NCBI GenBank assembly: GCA_003553485.1
Contig: PWEJ01000145.1
Location: forward strand, 17,153 to 81,152
Direction: 5' to 3'
Length of the DNA stretch: 64,000 bases
From: Halanaerobiaceae bacterium
GTDB lineage: Bacteria > Bacillota > Halanaerobiia > Halanaerobiales > Halarsenatibacteraceae
This document shows, in pieces, positions 34,926-43,843 of the stretch (the first letter of the stretch is position 1; each line of letters begins with the position of its first letter). The position numbers and the translations under genes are program-made. The notes beneath the pieces were generated by a model. It saw only the letters and a list, made by a program, of their open reading frames with translations, had not been told where the DNA came from and ran no database searches.

Positions 34926-36322
34926 AAAAATTATTAACTGGAGGACAGATTGTACTGGAATCAGGCATAATGGAAAAGGACCTTTTTATTGAAGAAGGAA
35001 AAATCAAATCTCTGCTGGACCCTGATGACGAGAGTCCTGAAATAGATGAAATAATTGATGTTAGTGATAAGTTGATTTTACCCGGGGTGATAGACTCCCA
35101 TACCCATTACCTACTTCACTCCCGGGGTACTACCACTGCCGATGATTTTTGTTCTGGCTCTAAGGCAGCAGCTATAGGGGGAGTTACCACCTTTATCGAT
35201 TATATCGATCATGAAGAGGATAAATCTTTGTTGGAGGCAGCCCGGGAAAGAATTGCTGCCGCCAGGGAGAGCGTGCTTGATTTCAATCTGCATCAAACAG
35301 TTCATTATTTTAATGAAAATATTGAGGCTGAGCTGAGGGAGATTCGTGAATTAGGGGTCAGCAGTTTGAAGATTTTTACTACCTACAAAGAAGAAGGTTA
35401 CATGATATCTGAGGAAGATATACCTGAACTTTTAGAGGCTGCCAGTGATAATAATCTACTGATAACCGTCCATGCAGAAGATGAAGAGATTATTCAAGCC
35501 AGCAAGGAAAAACTAACTAAAGAAAGGGATAAGCTGTCTCTGGCAGACCACCCTGACCTCCGTCCGGCGGAAGCGGAGAGTAAAGCAGTTGAGAAAATTG
35601 CTGCCCTGGCTATGGAAAGAGATTTGCCTTTATATATTGCTCATATTTCTGCTGGAAAAACTGCTGAGCTAATGAAGAAGTTTCGTGCTCAGGGAGGAAG
35701 AATTTTTGGTGAAACCACTCCTCATTATCTGTTGCTCGATCGCAGTTACCTGACTAAAGAGGAGGCTGCTCGTTATTTTATGGTTCCTCCTCTAAGAGAT
35801 TCAGATAACCAGGATATAATCTGGGAGGCGCTTTTAGAGGGAGCTATCCAGGCTATAGCAACAGATCACTGTGCCTTTACCCTGGACCAAAAAAATGAAA
35901 ACTCTTCTCCCCTGGAGATGTTTCCCGGGTTACCGGGTTCAGAAACACTGCTTCCTTTGATCCACCATTTTGGAGTTAATACCGGCATGATGAGTTATCC
36001 AGAGTTAGTTAAGTTCCTGGCTGGTAATCCAGCCCGGATTTTTGGTCTTTTCCCGGAAAGAGGTATTATAAGAGAGGGAGCTGTTGCTGATCTGGTGGTC
36101 TTTGATCCTGAGAAAAAAATGGAATTAAAAGACGAAGATGTTAATTCTAAAGCTAATTACTCTCCCTATCAGGGATTTAAGATAAGGGGTTGGCCGGTAA
36201 TGACTATCAGCCGCGGGGAGATTATTACCAGTAAGGGTTCTTTCGTTGGCAAAGAGGGGCGGGGAAGATTTATTGAAGCAGGGGTATCGCAATGCTTTAC
36301 TGCAGCAGAGAATACTTTTTAA
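34922..36322 (+). CDS. hyuA: Dihydropyrimidinase / D-hydantoinase (HyuA-like)
   Basis: A 466-residue cyclic amidohydrolase. The binuclear metal motif is GVIDSHTHYLLHSRG at 55-69, the carboxylated lysine is in GVSSLKIFTTYKEEGYM near 148, HAEDEE is near 181, YIAHISAG near 237 and ATDHCAFTLDQK near 316. Members open dihydropyrimidine, hydantoin or allantoin-like rings. Purine clusters in gut bacteria include HyuA as the ring-opening step, so it probably belongs to the purine pathway although it lies 12 kb from the Mo-hydroxylases. The 10-codon upstream ORF appears to drive its translation. Confidence 0.85.
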   Translation: MKKLLTGGQIVLESGIMEKDLFIEEGKIKSLLDPDDESPEIDEIIDVSDKLILPGVIDSHTHYLLHSRGTTTADDFCSGSKAAAIGGVTTFIDYIDHEEDKSLLEAARERIAAARESVLDFNLHQTVHYFNENIEAELREIRELGVSSLKIFTTYKEEGYMISEEDIPELLEAASDNNLLITVHAEDEEIIQASKEKLTKERDKLSLADHPDLRPAEAESKAVEKIAALAMERDLPLYIAHISAGKTAELMKKFRAQGGRIFGETTPHYLLLDRSYLTKEEAARYFMVPPLRDSDNQDIIWEALLEGAIQAIATDHCAFTLDQKNENSSPLEMFPGLPGSETLLPLIHHFGVNTGMMSYPELVKFLAGNPARIFGLFPERGIIREGAVADLVVFDPEKKMELKDEDVNSKANYSPYQGFKIRGWPVMTISRGEIITSKGSFVGKEGRGRFIEAGVSQCFTAAENTF

Positions 36323-36363
36323 AACATGCCTTTGAATTTTCTCTATCTTTTGCAATATAAAGG

Positions 36364-36372
36364 TGATATAAT
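36364..36372 (+). promoter_or_regulatory. Extended -10 promoter before the LiaF-like gene
   Basis: TGATATAAT gives a perfect TATAAT preceded by the extended TGN motif, 38 bases before the ATG. No good -35 hexamer is visible at the right spacing, as expected for an extended -10 promoter. Confidence 0.5.
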
Positions 36373-36410
36373 ATAAAAAATACAGCAGTTTTGCAAAGGG
36401 GAGAAACAAA

Positions 36411-36947
36411 ATGAGAGTAGGTCTTTTAGCCAGCGAAATCTTTTGGGGATTACTGCTTATCTTGCTGGGGATAACAGCGGTATTAAGATCCTTTGATATC
36501 AATATTTCTTTCTTTCGTGTTATCTTTGCCTTCGTTTTAATTTATCTAGGAGTAGCTTTAATGGTGGGGGGGCCTCTGGTAAGACATGTTACAGAGGACA
36601 CCATTATCTTTGGAGAGGTCAGGCGCAGTTTTGAGGACTTGCCGGATAATGAATTTAATATAATCTTTGGCAATGGGGAATTAGATCTCAGGGGGGTTTC
36701 AGGAGAAGAGCTAAAAACTTTAGAGATGAATGTTATTTTTGGCTCAGGTAAAATTATAATCAGCCCGGAGCAGAGGATAGAAGCAAAGGTTAGTTCTGTC
36801 TTTGGCAATGCTGTTTTCCCCGACGGCTCTTCTATTAGCTTTGGGGATTACACCTATCAAAGTTTGGACCCGGCGGAAGAAATAACAACTACTATCCTAA
36901 TCGATGGCAGTGTAGTCTTTGGCAGGCTGGAGGTAGAGAAAAGGTGA
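36411..36947 (+). CDS. LiaF-like membrane protein
   Basis: 178 residues. Two membrane helices are near 9-27 (IFWGLLLILLGITAVLRSF) and 33-52 (FRVIFAFVLIYLGVALMVGG). A soluble beta-rich C-terminal domain with repeated IFG/VFG-type strands follows (TIIFGEVRRSF, NIIFGNGELDL, NVIFGSGKIII, SSVFGNAVFPD, SVVFGRLEV). This is the pattern of the LiaF/YvqF cell-wall-active antibiotic response domain. No LiaRS-type two-component system is adjacent. It overlaps the next gene by 4 bases. Confidence 0.72.
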   Translation: MRVGLLASEIFWGLLLILLGITAVLRSFDINISFFRVIFAFVLIYLGVALMVGGPLVRHVTEDTIIFGEVRRSFEDLPDNEFNIIFGNGELDLRGVSGEELKTLEMNVIFGSGKIIISPEQRIEAKVSSVFGNAVFPDGSSISFGDYTYQSLDPAEEITTTILIDGSVVFGRLEVEKR

Positions 36948-37225
36948 TAATTGCTTCCCTTAAATTAGATTTATATTTACCAGGTTCAGTTTCTTTGAAG
37001 AATAAAAGGCGGCTTATAAAAAGCCTCCAGGATAAAATGAAAAATAAGTTTAATCTGGCAGTGGCTGAAACAGATAAGATGGATAATAAGCAGCAAGCCG
37101 TGCTTGCTGCTGTTTCTGTTAGCAATAGTGGTAAATATTTAGAAAAAATGTTTGCCCAGGTAATTAACCTGGTGGATGAAATGGCAGGAATAGAATTGAT
37201 GAAGTCAGAAATTAACTACCATTAA
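36944..37225 (+). CDS. DUF503 family protein (YlxP-like)
   Basis: 93 residues with the DUF503 signature: an N-terminal beta strand LKLDLYLPGSVSLKNKRRLIKSLQDKMKNKFNLAVAETD (positions 6-44, quoted as landmarks LPGSVSLKNKRR and FNLAVAE). A ferredoxin-like fold with a C-terminal helix follows. YlxP normally sits beside infB/rbfA, so this is a relocated or second copy. The GTG start overlaps the upstream TGA (GTGA). Confidence 0.85.
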   Translation: MIIASLKLDLYLPGSVSLKNKRRLIKSLQDKMKNKFNLAVAETDKMDNKQQAVLAAVSVSNSGKYLEKMFAQVINLVDEMAGIELMKSEINYH

Positions 37226-37243
37226 ATTTCCTGCCAGACCAGT

Positions 37244-37918
37244 TTATTTGCTTTTTTGCACCAGTTTACAGGAAATTTTACAGAGTCCATCATTCATATT
37301 TTGCTCTATTAAAATTATATCCTCTGGTACCTCAACAGGGGTTTCGGTGAAATCCCAAATTCCTTTAATCCCTGCCTTAACTAGCATATCCGCTGTCTTT
37401 TGGGCTTCTAGAGCAGGTACTGCTAAAGCAGCCACATCAATATTGTTTTCAGCAATAAATTCAGGGGCCCTTTCAACATCCATTACTCTAAGATTATTAA
37501 ATTCCAACCCGATAATAGCAGGATCTTTATCAAAAATACCCCTTAATAAATAGCCTCTTTCTTCATAACTCTTATTATTAGCCAGGGCCCGACCTAAAAA
37601 GCCTGCCCCAATTATAACCATGGATTTTTCATGATTGAAGCCTAAAATACGATGAAGATTGGAGTAAAGACAATGGATGTCATAACCATAACTTTTTTTG
37701 CCAAATTGACCAAAGTGACTTAAGTCTCTGCGTATTAATGAACTGGAATATCCCATTATGCTGGCCAATTGTTCGGAAGATACATATTCAACATCTTTAT
37801 TTAACATATTCTTTAATTGAACATAGTAATGAGGCAAACGCCTGACTATTTTATCGGGGATTTCCTTAACTGTAGGTTTGGCATTGTCACTATTTTTTGA
37901 TTCGTTTTTAGCCGTCAT
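37244..37918 (-). CDS. rex: Redox-sensing transcriptional repressor Rex
   Basis: 224 residues. A winged-helix DNA-binding domain spans about 15-90 (RLPHYYVQLKNML, SSEQLASIMGYSSSLIRRDLSHFGQFG). The NAD(H)-binding Rossmann domain begins at VIIGAGFLGRALANN near 101-115, and the C-terminal helix follows LIEQNM. Rex represses fermentation genes until NADH rises. An operator-like sequence overlaps its own promoter 60 bases upstream, so it is probably autoregulated. Confidence 0.95.
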   Translation of the reverse strand: MTAKNESKNSDNAKPTVKEIPDKIVRRLPHYYVQLKNMLNKDVEYVSSEQLASIMGYSSSLIRRDLSHFGQFGKKSYGYDIHCLYSNLHRILGFNHEKSMVIIGAGFLGRALANNKSYEERGYLLRGIFDKDPAIIGLEFNNLRVMDVERAPEFIAENNIDVAALAVPALEAQKTADMLVKAGIKGIWDFTETPVEVPEDIILIEQNMNDGLCKISCKLVQKSK

Positions 37919-37977
37919 GTTTTTGCACCTACCTTACAGGTTAGAGTAAGTTCTTTTTATCACAACCATCTGTTTCA

Positions 37978-38006
37978 ATTGTACATTATTTAACAAAAAT
38001 AATCAA
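37978..38006 (-). promoter_or_regulatory. rex promoter with overlapping Rex operator
   Basis: On the minus strand TTGATT (38006-38001), a 17-base spacer and TACAAT (37983-37978) form a sigma-A-type promoter. The stretch 37979-37996 reads TTGTACATTATTTAACAA on the plus strand and matches the Rex consensus TTGTTAANNNNTTAACAA at 12 of 14 fixed positions. The operator fills the space between -35 and -10, so Rex binding would block its own transcription. Confidence 0.72.
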
Positions 38007-38236
38007 GGTTAACGGACTAAATAAATGAATTTTGGCAATTTTTTTTATATGTTCTTTAAATAATTGGCAGCAAAACTAATAACCCCTAAATAATCAAATC
38101 ATAAACCTGACCCTACTGGCAAGAGAAATTATCTACTTAGGCAGGAAAATTATCTTAAATAAAGAATTTTATTGTATATGGTGCTTTAAAGATTAATTTG
38201 CTTTTTTTAGCTGAATAAAATTTGGGAGGTTTAATA

Positions 38237-40663
38237 ATGGATAAATTATCAGGAGATGATTTACGCTGTGATTGTCTACCCAATACCTTTTCTTTTTCCA
38301 GTACTGCAGAAATTTCTGGATTGGAAGAAGGAATAATTGGTCAGGCCAGGGCTGTAAAAGCTGTAGATTTTGGCTTTGAAATAGAGCGGGAAGGATATAA
38401 TATATATATGGCTGGAATCCCTGGAACGGGCAAAAAGACTTATGCCAGGAAAGTTGCCAATAAACAGTCGGCTGAACTTCCAACACCAGGTGATATGTTA
38501 TACGTTTTTAATTTTTCCAATCCAGAAACCCCTAAGGCTATTAAAATGCCAGCCGGAAGAGGTAAGCATTTAAGGGATGAAATGGAAGGGGTAATTGAGG
38601 AATTAAAAGAAGAGATTCCGAAACTCTTTGAAGGGAAAGAATATGAAGAGAAACGCAATGAGATAATGGCAGAATATCAGGAAAAGTCCAGTCAATTGAT
38701 GGATGATTTTGATCAGGAAATAAGGGAAGAAGGTTTTATGATTCAAAATACTGATAGGGGCCCAGTGCCTGTTCCCCTTGATAAAGAGGGTAACCCTTTA
38801 AAACAGGATGAATTTAAAGAATTACCTGATGAAGAGAGACAGAGACTCAGGGAAAAGAGTCAGGATATAAAAAATCGTCTCGATAAACAGTTAAGGCAGA
38901 TTAGAGATTTAAAAGAAAAAGCCCAGGATAGAATGGCAGAGTTGCAGGAAAAATTGGGTTTATCAGTTGTTCAACCCATAATAGATCAATTAAAACATCG
39001 ATTCTCTGATTGTGATGAAGAGGTTTTGAATTACCTCGATGATGTCAAGGAAGATATTATTGATAATCTTGATAAGTTTACCGACGATAATGGCAATAAA
39101 TCCATGCCTCTGCCCTTTAAAACTGGAGAAGATGAAAGTTTCTTTGTCCGTTACCAGGTAAATTTAATCGTTGATAATTCTAAGACTGATGGCGGCCCCG
39201 TTATCTTTGAAACTAACCCCACTTATTATAATCTCTTTGGTAAAATAGAGGGGAAAAGTCAATTTGGTACTGTTACCACTGATTTCACTATGATCAAAGG
39301 GGGAGCTCTGCACCGGGCTAATGGAGGTTATCTTATTGTTCAGGCCAAGGATGTATTAACCAATCCTTTTTCCTGGGATACTTTAAAACGGGCTCTTTTA
39401 AATGAGGAACTTAAGGTTGAAAACATAGGAGAGCAGTATCGAACCTTCCCCATTAGCTCTCTAAAACCGGACCCCTTTGAAATTGATGTTAAAGTCATAA
39501 TGATAGGTAATCCCTTTTTATATCAACTATTGTATATTTATGATGAAGAATTTAAAAAGCTCTTCAAAGTTAAGGCCGATTTTGATACAGAGATGGTCCG
39601 CAATGAGGATAATATGCAAAAATTTGCTTCTTTCATTGCTTCTGTCTGTGAAAGAGAAGAAATGCTTCATTTTGAAGCTGCGGCTGTTGGCAAAATCATA
39701 GAATACAGCAGCCGCCTGGCAGGAGATAATACCAAAATGACAACCAGATTTAATGAGATAATGGAGTTATTATATGAAGCCAATACCTGGGCTGAGCTTG
39801 ATGAGGCTGAGTTAGTAGAATCTCAACATGTGATTAAAGCCTTAAGAAAAAAAGAGGAGCGTTCTAATTTAAACGAAGAGAAAATACAGGAGTTAATTGA
39901 TAGAGATCATTTAATGATAGATGTTGCAGGAGAGGTAGTGGGGCAGATAAATGGTTTATCTGTCTATCAATCAGGTCAATACTCCTTTGGACGTCCCAGT
40001 AGAATTACCTGTCAGACCTTTTTAGGCCAGGAAGGTGTAGTTAATATTGAAAGAGAGGCCAAGATGAGCGGGAAGATCCATGATAAAGGGGTTTTGATCC
40101 TATCTGGTTATCTGGGAGGGAAATATGCTAAAGATATGCCCCTGACCTTATCGGCTTCCTTAGCCTTTGAGCAGTCCTATTCCGGGATAGATGGAGATAG
40201 TGCTTCCTGTGCAGAACTTCTAACTATCTTATCCTCCTTATCTGGCCTGCCCTTAAAACAAAATTTAGCCATAACTGGCTCCATGAATCAACATGGAAAA
40301 GTACAGCCCATAGGAGGAGTAAATTATAAGGTTGAAGGCTTCTTTCAGGTCTGTGAAAATAGAGGCTTAGATGGCAGCCATGGAGTGGTGATACCGCAGC
40401 AGAATGTAGAGAACTTAATGTTAAAGGACGAAATTGTACAGGCAGTAGAGGATAACAAATTTAATGTTTATCCCATCACTGAGATTGATGAAGCAATAGA
40501 ATTATTTTTTGACCGTTCGGCTGAAGAGGTCCATGAATTAGTAACAGATAATTTAAAATCTATGGCAGAAAAAGCCCGGGAACTTAAGGGAAAACAGTTA
40601 AAGAGCGATACGAAGATTGAAGAGGATAAGGAACCAGAAGATCTGCCCGATCTATCAGATTGA
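38237..40663 (+). CDS. LonB-type ATP-dependent protease (AAA_32 / Lon_C)
   Basis: About 808 residues. The AAA part has IPGTGKKTYARKVA near 60-73. A long helical insertion (about 105-260, EKREKSQDIKNRLDKQLRQI-like charged coiled coil) precedes the second half of the ATPase module (GYLIVQAKDVLTNPF and a sensor region). The C-terminal Lon protease domain has the catalytic Ser in GDSASCAELL near 660 and Lys in GVNYKVEGFFQV near 698. It degrades damaged or regulatory proteins. I chose the ATG at 38237 because GGGAGG lies 7 bases upstream; the TTG at 38222 overlaps that site. Confidence 0.87.
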   Translation: MDKLSGDDLRCDCLPNTFSFSSTAEISGLEEGIIGQARAVKAVDFGFEIEREGYNIYMAGIPGTGKKTYARKVANKQSAELPTPGDMLYVFNFSNPETPKAIKMPAGRGKHLRDEMEGVIEELKEEIPKLFEGKEYEEKRNEIMAEYQEKSSQLMDDFDQEIREEGFMIQNTDRGPVPVPLDKEGNPLKQDEFKELPDEERQRLREKSQDIKNRLDKQLRQIRDLKEKAQDRMAELQEKLGLSVVQPIIDQLKHRFSDCDEEVLNYLDDVKEDIIDNLDKFTDDNGNKSMPLPFKTGEDESFFVRYQVNLIVDNSKTDGGPVIFETNPTYYNLFGKIEGKSQFGTVTTDFTMIKGGALHRANGGYLIVQAKDVLTNPFSWDTLKRALLNEELKVENIGEQYRTFPISSLKPDPFEIDVKVIMIGNPFLYQLLYIYDEEFKKLFKVKADFDTEMVRNEDNMQKFASFIASVCEREEMLHFEAAAVGKIIEYSSRLAGDNTKMTTRFNEIMELLYEANTWAELDEAELVESQHVIKALRKKEERSNLNEEKIQELIDRDHLMIDVAGEVVGQINGLSVYQSGQYSFGRPSRITCQTFLGQEGVVNIEREAKMSGKIHDKGVLILSGYLGGKYAKDMPLTLSASLAFEQSYSGIDGDSASCAELLTILSSLSGLPLKQNLAITGSMNQHGKVQPIGGVNYKVEGFFQVCENRGLDGSHGVVIPQQNVENLMLKDEIVQAVEDNKFNVYPITEIDEAIELFFDRSAEEVHELVTDNLKSMAEKARELKGKQLKSDTKIEEDKEPEDLPDLSD

Positions 40664-40752
40664 AAATAGAAGCATATCTAAGAAATATGGAGCTTTAACT
40701 AGATAATTTATCTTAAAAAGCAATAAAAGCAGAAACCATTTTTTGAACTTGC

Positions 40753-40781
40753 TTGACCATCTCTGACCTTTCCATTATAAT
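40753..40781 (+). promoter_or_regulatory. Sigma-A-type promoter for hsp20
   Basis: TTGACC (40753-40758), a 17-base spacer and TATAAT (40776-40781), 52 bases before the ATG. No CIRCE-type inverted repeat is seen nearby. Confidence 0.72.
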
Positions 40782-40833
40782 TATAGGTGAAGAAAGTCAG
40801 GGAAAGACAAAAATATAACTGGAGGTGGTCAGC

Positions 40834-41268
40834 ATGTTTGATATGGTACCTTTCAGAAGAAGAGGAAGAAGTTTAGCCAATAGGGGTGACTCCCTTGATA
40901 ACATGGTAGATAGTTTCTTTAATGATGCTCTAAACATGTTCGAAGGTGGATTTAAAACCGATATTAGAGAAGAAGATGATCAATTTGTTTTGGAAGCTGA
41001 ATTACCTGGAATGTCTAAAGAGGATATAGAACTGGAAATAAATGAGGATATTTTGACCATTAAAGCTCATAAAGAAGATGAGCACGAGGAAGAGAGAGAA
41101 AATTATATCAGGAGAGAAAGAAGGACAGGCTCCTATCAGCGTTCCTTCAGATTGAATAATGTAAAAGAAGAGGAGATAAAAGCCTGTCATGAAAATGGTA
41201 TATTAGAAGTTGTCCTGCCTAAAGAAGAGCCCAGTAAACCCAAGAGAAAAACCATCGATATAGAATAA
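40834..41268 (+). CDS. Hsp20 family small heat-shock protein
   Basis: About 144 residues. The alpha-crystallin domain (about 40-130) has FVLEAELPGMSKEDIELEINEDILTIKAH in its first half and the GILEVVLPKEEP strand near 123. The C-terminal tail lacks a clear Ile-x-Ile motif, ending in KRKTIDIE. It is an ATP-independent holdase. The ATG at 40834 is 7 bases after GGAGGTG; the GTG at 40825 lies inside that site. It has its own promoter and terminator and is probably monocistronic. Confidence 0.93.
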   Translation: MFDMVPFRRRGRSLANRGDSLDNMVDSFFNDALNMFEGGFKTDIREEDDQFVLEAELPGMSKEDIELEINEDILTIKAHKEDEHEEERENYIRRERRTGSYQRSFRLNNVKEEEIKACHENGILEVVLPKEEPSKPKRKTIDIE

Positions 41269-41321
41269 TAGTTTAGGCCCTGCCCTCTCACCACCAGGCT
41301 TTGTTTTGGATATGTATTTAG

Positions 41322-41345
41322 AGCCCTGCTGAGCAGGGCTTTTTC
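41322..41345 (+). terminator. Intrinsic terminator after hsp20
   Basis: AGCCCTGC (41322-41329), loop TGA and GCAGGGCT (41333-41340) form a perfect eight-pair stem followed by TTTTCTATT. The stem lies just past the kamA stop on the other strand and may serve both convergent genes. Confidence 0.82.
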
Positions 41346-41362
41346 TATTGCTGTGACAATTT

Positions 41363-42559
41363 TTATTCCCGGAGGGTGAAATTATCATCTTCGGCTAACC
41401 GGCTCACTCCCCCTGTGCCTGGAGGTAGATTGTCTTCACGTCCGGCAAAATCAGGCTCAGTATAGGCGAAAATTTCTCCTTCAAAATTTCTTAAAATTAT
41501 CTTTCCCGGCGACCTCGAAATAACATACTGGGGATTTACCGGTATTTTCCCGCCTCCTCCAGGAGCATCTATGACATAAGTGGGAACTCCCATGCCAGTG
41601 GTATGGCCCCGCAGAGATTCAATGATACTTATACCCCTGTCCACCCGGGTTCTAAAGTGTTCAATGCCCCGGGTTAAATCACACTGGTAAATATAATAGG
41701 GTTTAATCCTGTTTTCCAGTAATTTATGAACTAGGCGGCGCATAGTTTTAGGATTATCATTGATTCCCTTTAAAAGCACAGATTGATTCCCCAGGGGAAT
41801 GCCGCCATCGGCCAGTTTTTTAACAGCCTTCTTTGATTCAGCAGTAATTTCCTGCGGATGATTAAAATGAGTGTTGAGATAAATAGGTTGAAATCTCTGC
41901 AAAAGAGCAATAAGTTTTGAGGTTATCCGCTGCGGCAATACCACCGGTGTTCTGGTGCCAATTCTTATTATTTCAACATGGTCAATTTTCCTCAACTCTG
42001 TTAAAATCAGTTCAAGCTTAGTATTGCTTATTAAAAGCCCGTCCCCTCCTGATATTAGAACATCTCTAATGGCAGGAGTTTCTTTGATATATTTAATTGC
42101 TTTATAAATTTTATTTTCAGGCAGAGGTTTATCAGTGACACCGGCAAATCTTCTCCTGGTACAGTGACGGCAGTACATAGAGCATTGATCGGTAACTAAC
42201 AGCAGCACTCTATCGGGATAGCGGTGTGTTAGGCCAGGGACCGGGGCATCAATATCCTCATGCAAAGGATCTCTCATATCAGCTCTACCGGCTTTTAGTT
42301 CCAGCGCAGTAGGCACAGCCTGGCGGCGTATAGGACCCCGGGGATTGTCAGCTGACATCAGGGTAGCATAATAGGGAGTAATCGCCATACGCAATTCCCT
42401 TAAAGCTTCTTTTATTTCCTCTTCTTCCGCTGCAGTCAAAGGGATGATTTTTTTCAACTTCTCAGTATCGGTTATTCTATTTTTCAGTTGCCAGTGCCAG
42501 TCCTGCCATTCCTCTGGGCTGACATCTTGCCAGATTTCATATTGTTGATATTCTTGCAT
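41363..42559 (-). CDS. kamA: Lysine 2,3-aminomutase
   Basis: A 398-residue radical-SAM/PLP enzyme. The N-terminal segment is WQDWHWQLKNRITDTEKL. The cluster motif is CSMYCRHCTRRRF near 130-142, and the PLP lysine is in APGGGGKIPVNPQY near 330. It interconverts L-lysine and L-beta-lysine, the first step of lysine fermentation. A -24/-12 promoter lies 66 bases upstream, and a close match precedes the lysO-kam operon, so the pathway seems to be co-regulated by the sigma-54 activator at 45728. Convergent with hsp20. Confidence 0.95.
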   Translation of the reverse strand: MQEYQQYEIWQDVSPEEWQDWHWQLKNRITDTEKLKKIIPLTAAEEEEIKEALRELRMAITPYYATLMSADNPRGPIRRQAVPTALELKAGRADMRDPLHEDIDAPVPGLTHRYPDRVLLLVTDQCSMYCRHCTRRRFAGVTDKPLPENKIYKAIKYIKETPAIRDVLISGGDGLLISNTKLELILTELRKIDHVEIIRIGTRTPVVLPQRITSKLIALLQRFQPIYLNTHFNHPQEITAESKKAVKKLADGGIPLGNQSVLLKGINDNPKTMRRLVHKLLENRIKPYYIYQCDLTRGIEHFRTRVDRGISIIESLRGHTTGMGVPTYVIDAPGGGGKIPVNPQYVISRSPGKIILRNFEGEIFAYTEPDFAGREDNLPPGTGGVSRLAEDDNFTLRE

Positions 42560-42624
42560 ATATATACCTCCTAAGCTTATCCAGGGCTGCGAAGAATCTT
42601 TAATATACTTCTAACATATATTAA

Positions 42625-42640
42625 TGCAAGTTTTATGCCA
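42625..42640 (-). promoter_or_regulatory. Sigma-54 (-24/-12) promoter of kamA
   Basis: The minus strand reads TGGCATAAAACTTGCA from 42640 to 42625. It has the required GG and GC dinucleotides exactly ten bases apart and matches the TGGCAC-N5-TTGCA consensus except one base. Transcription would start near 42613, about 54 bases before the ATG. Confidence 0.8.
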
Positions 42641-42749
42641 TTTCTTATCATTTATAGGGAGGAGAAGAGCTAATGTTTAAAGAAGTTTAATCTTAGCCTA
42701 TTTTTTGATTTTGACAAATAAATTTTTAAACCAGGGGAGAGATAAACCA

Positions 42750-43835
42750 ATGTCAAATTCTTTTCCGCAGGTAAATATCAATCTGCCAGGTATTGTTGAT
42801 AATGCCAGTAAGATGAAGGCAAAATGTCTATCCATGGGTATTGAATTAACCGGGGTAACAAAGGGAGCAGCAGGAGACTTAGAGGTGGCCAAGGCCTTTT
42901 TAAAGGCAGGTTTAACCAGACTGGGTGACTCTAGATTGAAAAACTTGAGAAGCTTTCAGGAAGCGGGACTTAAGGCAGAATATATGTTACTGCGCCTTCC
43001 CGATCCTGACCGGGCAGCCGAAGTGGTGGAATTGGCTGATATTAGCCTTAACAGTGAAATTAACACCTTGCAGAGTCTGGCCAGAGCGGCCCAGAAAAGA
43101 AATAAGGTTCATAGAGTTATTATTATGGTCGATGTAGGGGATTTAAGAGAAGGGGTGCTGCCCGAGGATTTACCTGACTTTATGGCTGAAGCTATGGATA
43201 TTAAGGGGATAGAGATTATAGGTTTAGGAACAAATGTAGGCTGTTATGGTGGTGTTTTACCCACTAAGGAAAATACGGAGCAACTAATTAACTTAAAAAG
43301 ACAATTGGAAGAGGAATTATCACTTAACTTAGAACTTTTGTCTGGTGGGAACACAGCTACTACTATTTTGCTCGATGAAGGAAAAATGCCCGCTGGTATT
43401 AATCATTTGCGTGTAGGAGAGGGGATAATTCAGGGAACAGATATTACTCATCAGCGCAATATTCCTGGCTTTAGTCAAAATAATATTAGTCTATCGGCGG
43501 CCATAATTGAACTTAAACAAAAGCCCTCTGTGCCCAGAGGCCAATTAGGTCATGATGCCTTCGGACAAAAGCCCACTTTTGTTGATAAGGGAGTAAGATG
43601 GAGAGCTATTGTGGCCTTAGGTCGCCAGGATGTCAGAATCGATGGTATCACACCTGATCTAGCAGGGGCAGAAATAATTGGGGCCAGCAGCGACCATTTA
43701 TTGCTGGATGTAACTGAGACTGAAGTTGAACTTAAGGTTGGTGATAGCCTTGATTTTGCCCTGGATTATGGTGCCATGTTATCAGCTATGACTTCAGGAT
43801 ACTTAGGAAAAAATTATCAAAAAACGGATAGTTAA
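42750..43835 (+). CDS. Alanine/ornithine racemase family PLP protein (possible lysine racemase)
   Basis: About 361 residues with the alanine-racemase N-terminal barrel. The PLP lysine region is ELTGVTKGAAGD near 30-41, GDSRLKNLRSFQEAG is near 58, MVDVGDLREGVLPED near 128 and LSGGNTATTILLDEG near 200. This layout matches the ornithine racemase Orr/YhfX-like group. In a lysine cluster it may make D-lysine, which lysine 5,6-aminomutase accepts, but ornithine cannot be excluded. The ATG at 42750 follows GGGGAGAG by about 10 bases; the upstream frame to 42705 lacks a site. Confidence 0.78.
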   Translation: MSNSFPQVNINLPGIVDNASKMKAKCLSMGIELTGVTKGAAGDLEVAKAFLKAGLTRLGDSRLKNLRSFQEAGLKAEYMLLRLPDPDRAAEVVELADISLNSEINTLQSLARAAQKRNKVHRVIIMVDVGDLREGVLPEDLPDFMAEAMDIKGIEIIGLGTNVGCYGGVLPTKENTEQLINLKRQLEEELSLNLELLSGGNTATTILLDEGKMPAGINHLRVGEGIIQGTDITHQRNIPGFSQNNISLSAAIIELKQKPSVPRGQLGHDAFGQKPTFVDKGVRWRAIVALGRQDVRIDGITPDLAGAEIIGASSDHLLLDVTETEVELKVGDSLDFALDYGAMLSAMTSGYLGKNYQKTDS

Positions 43836-43843
43836 AAAGTGTG

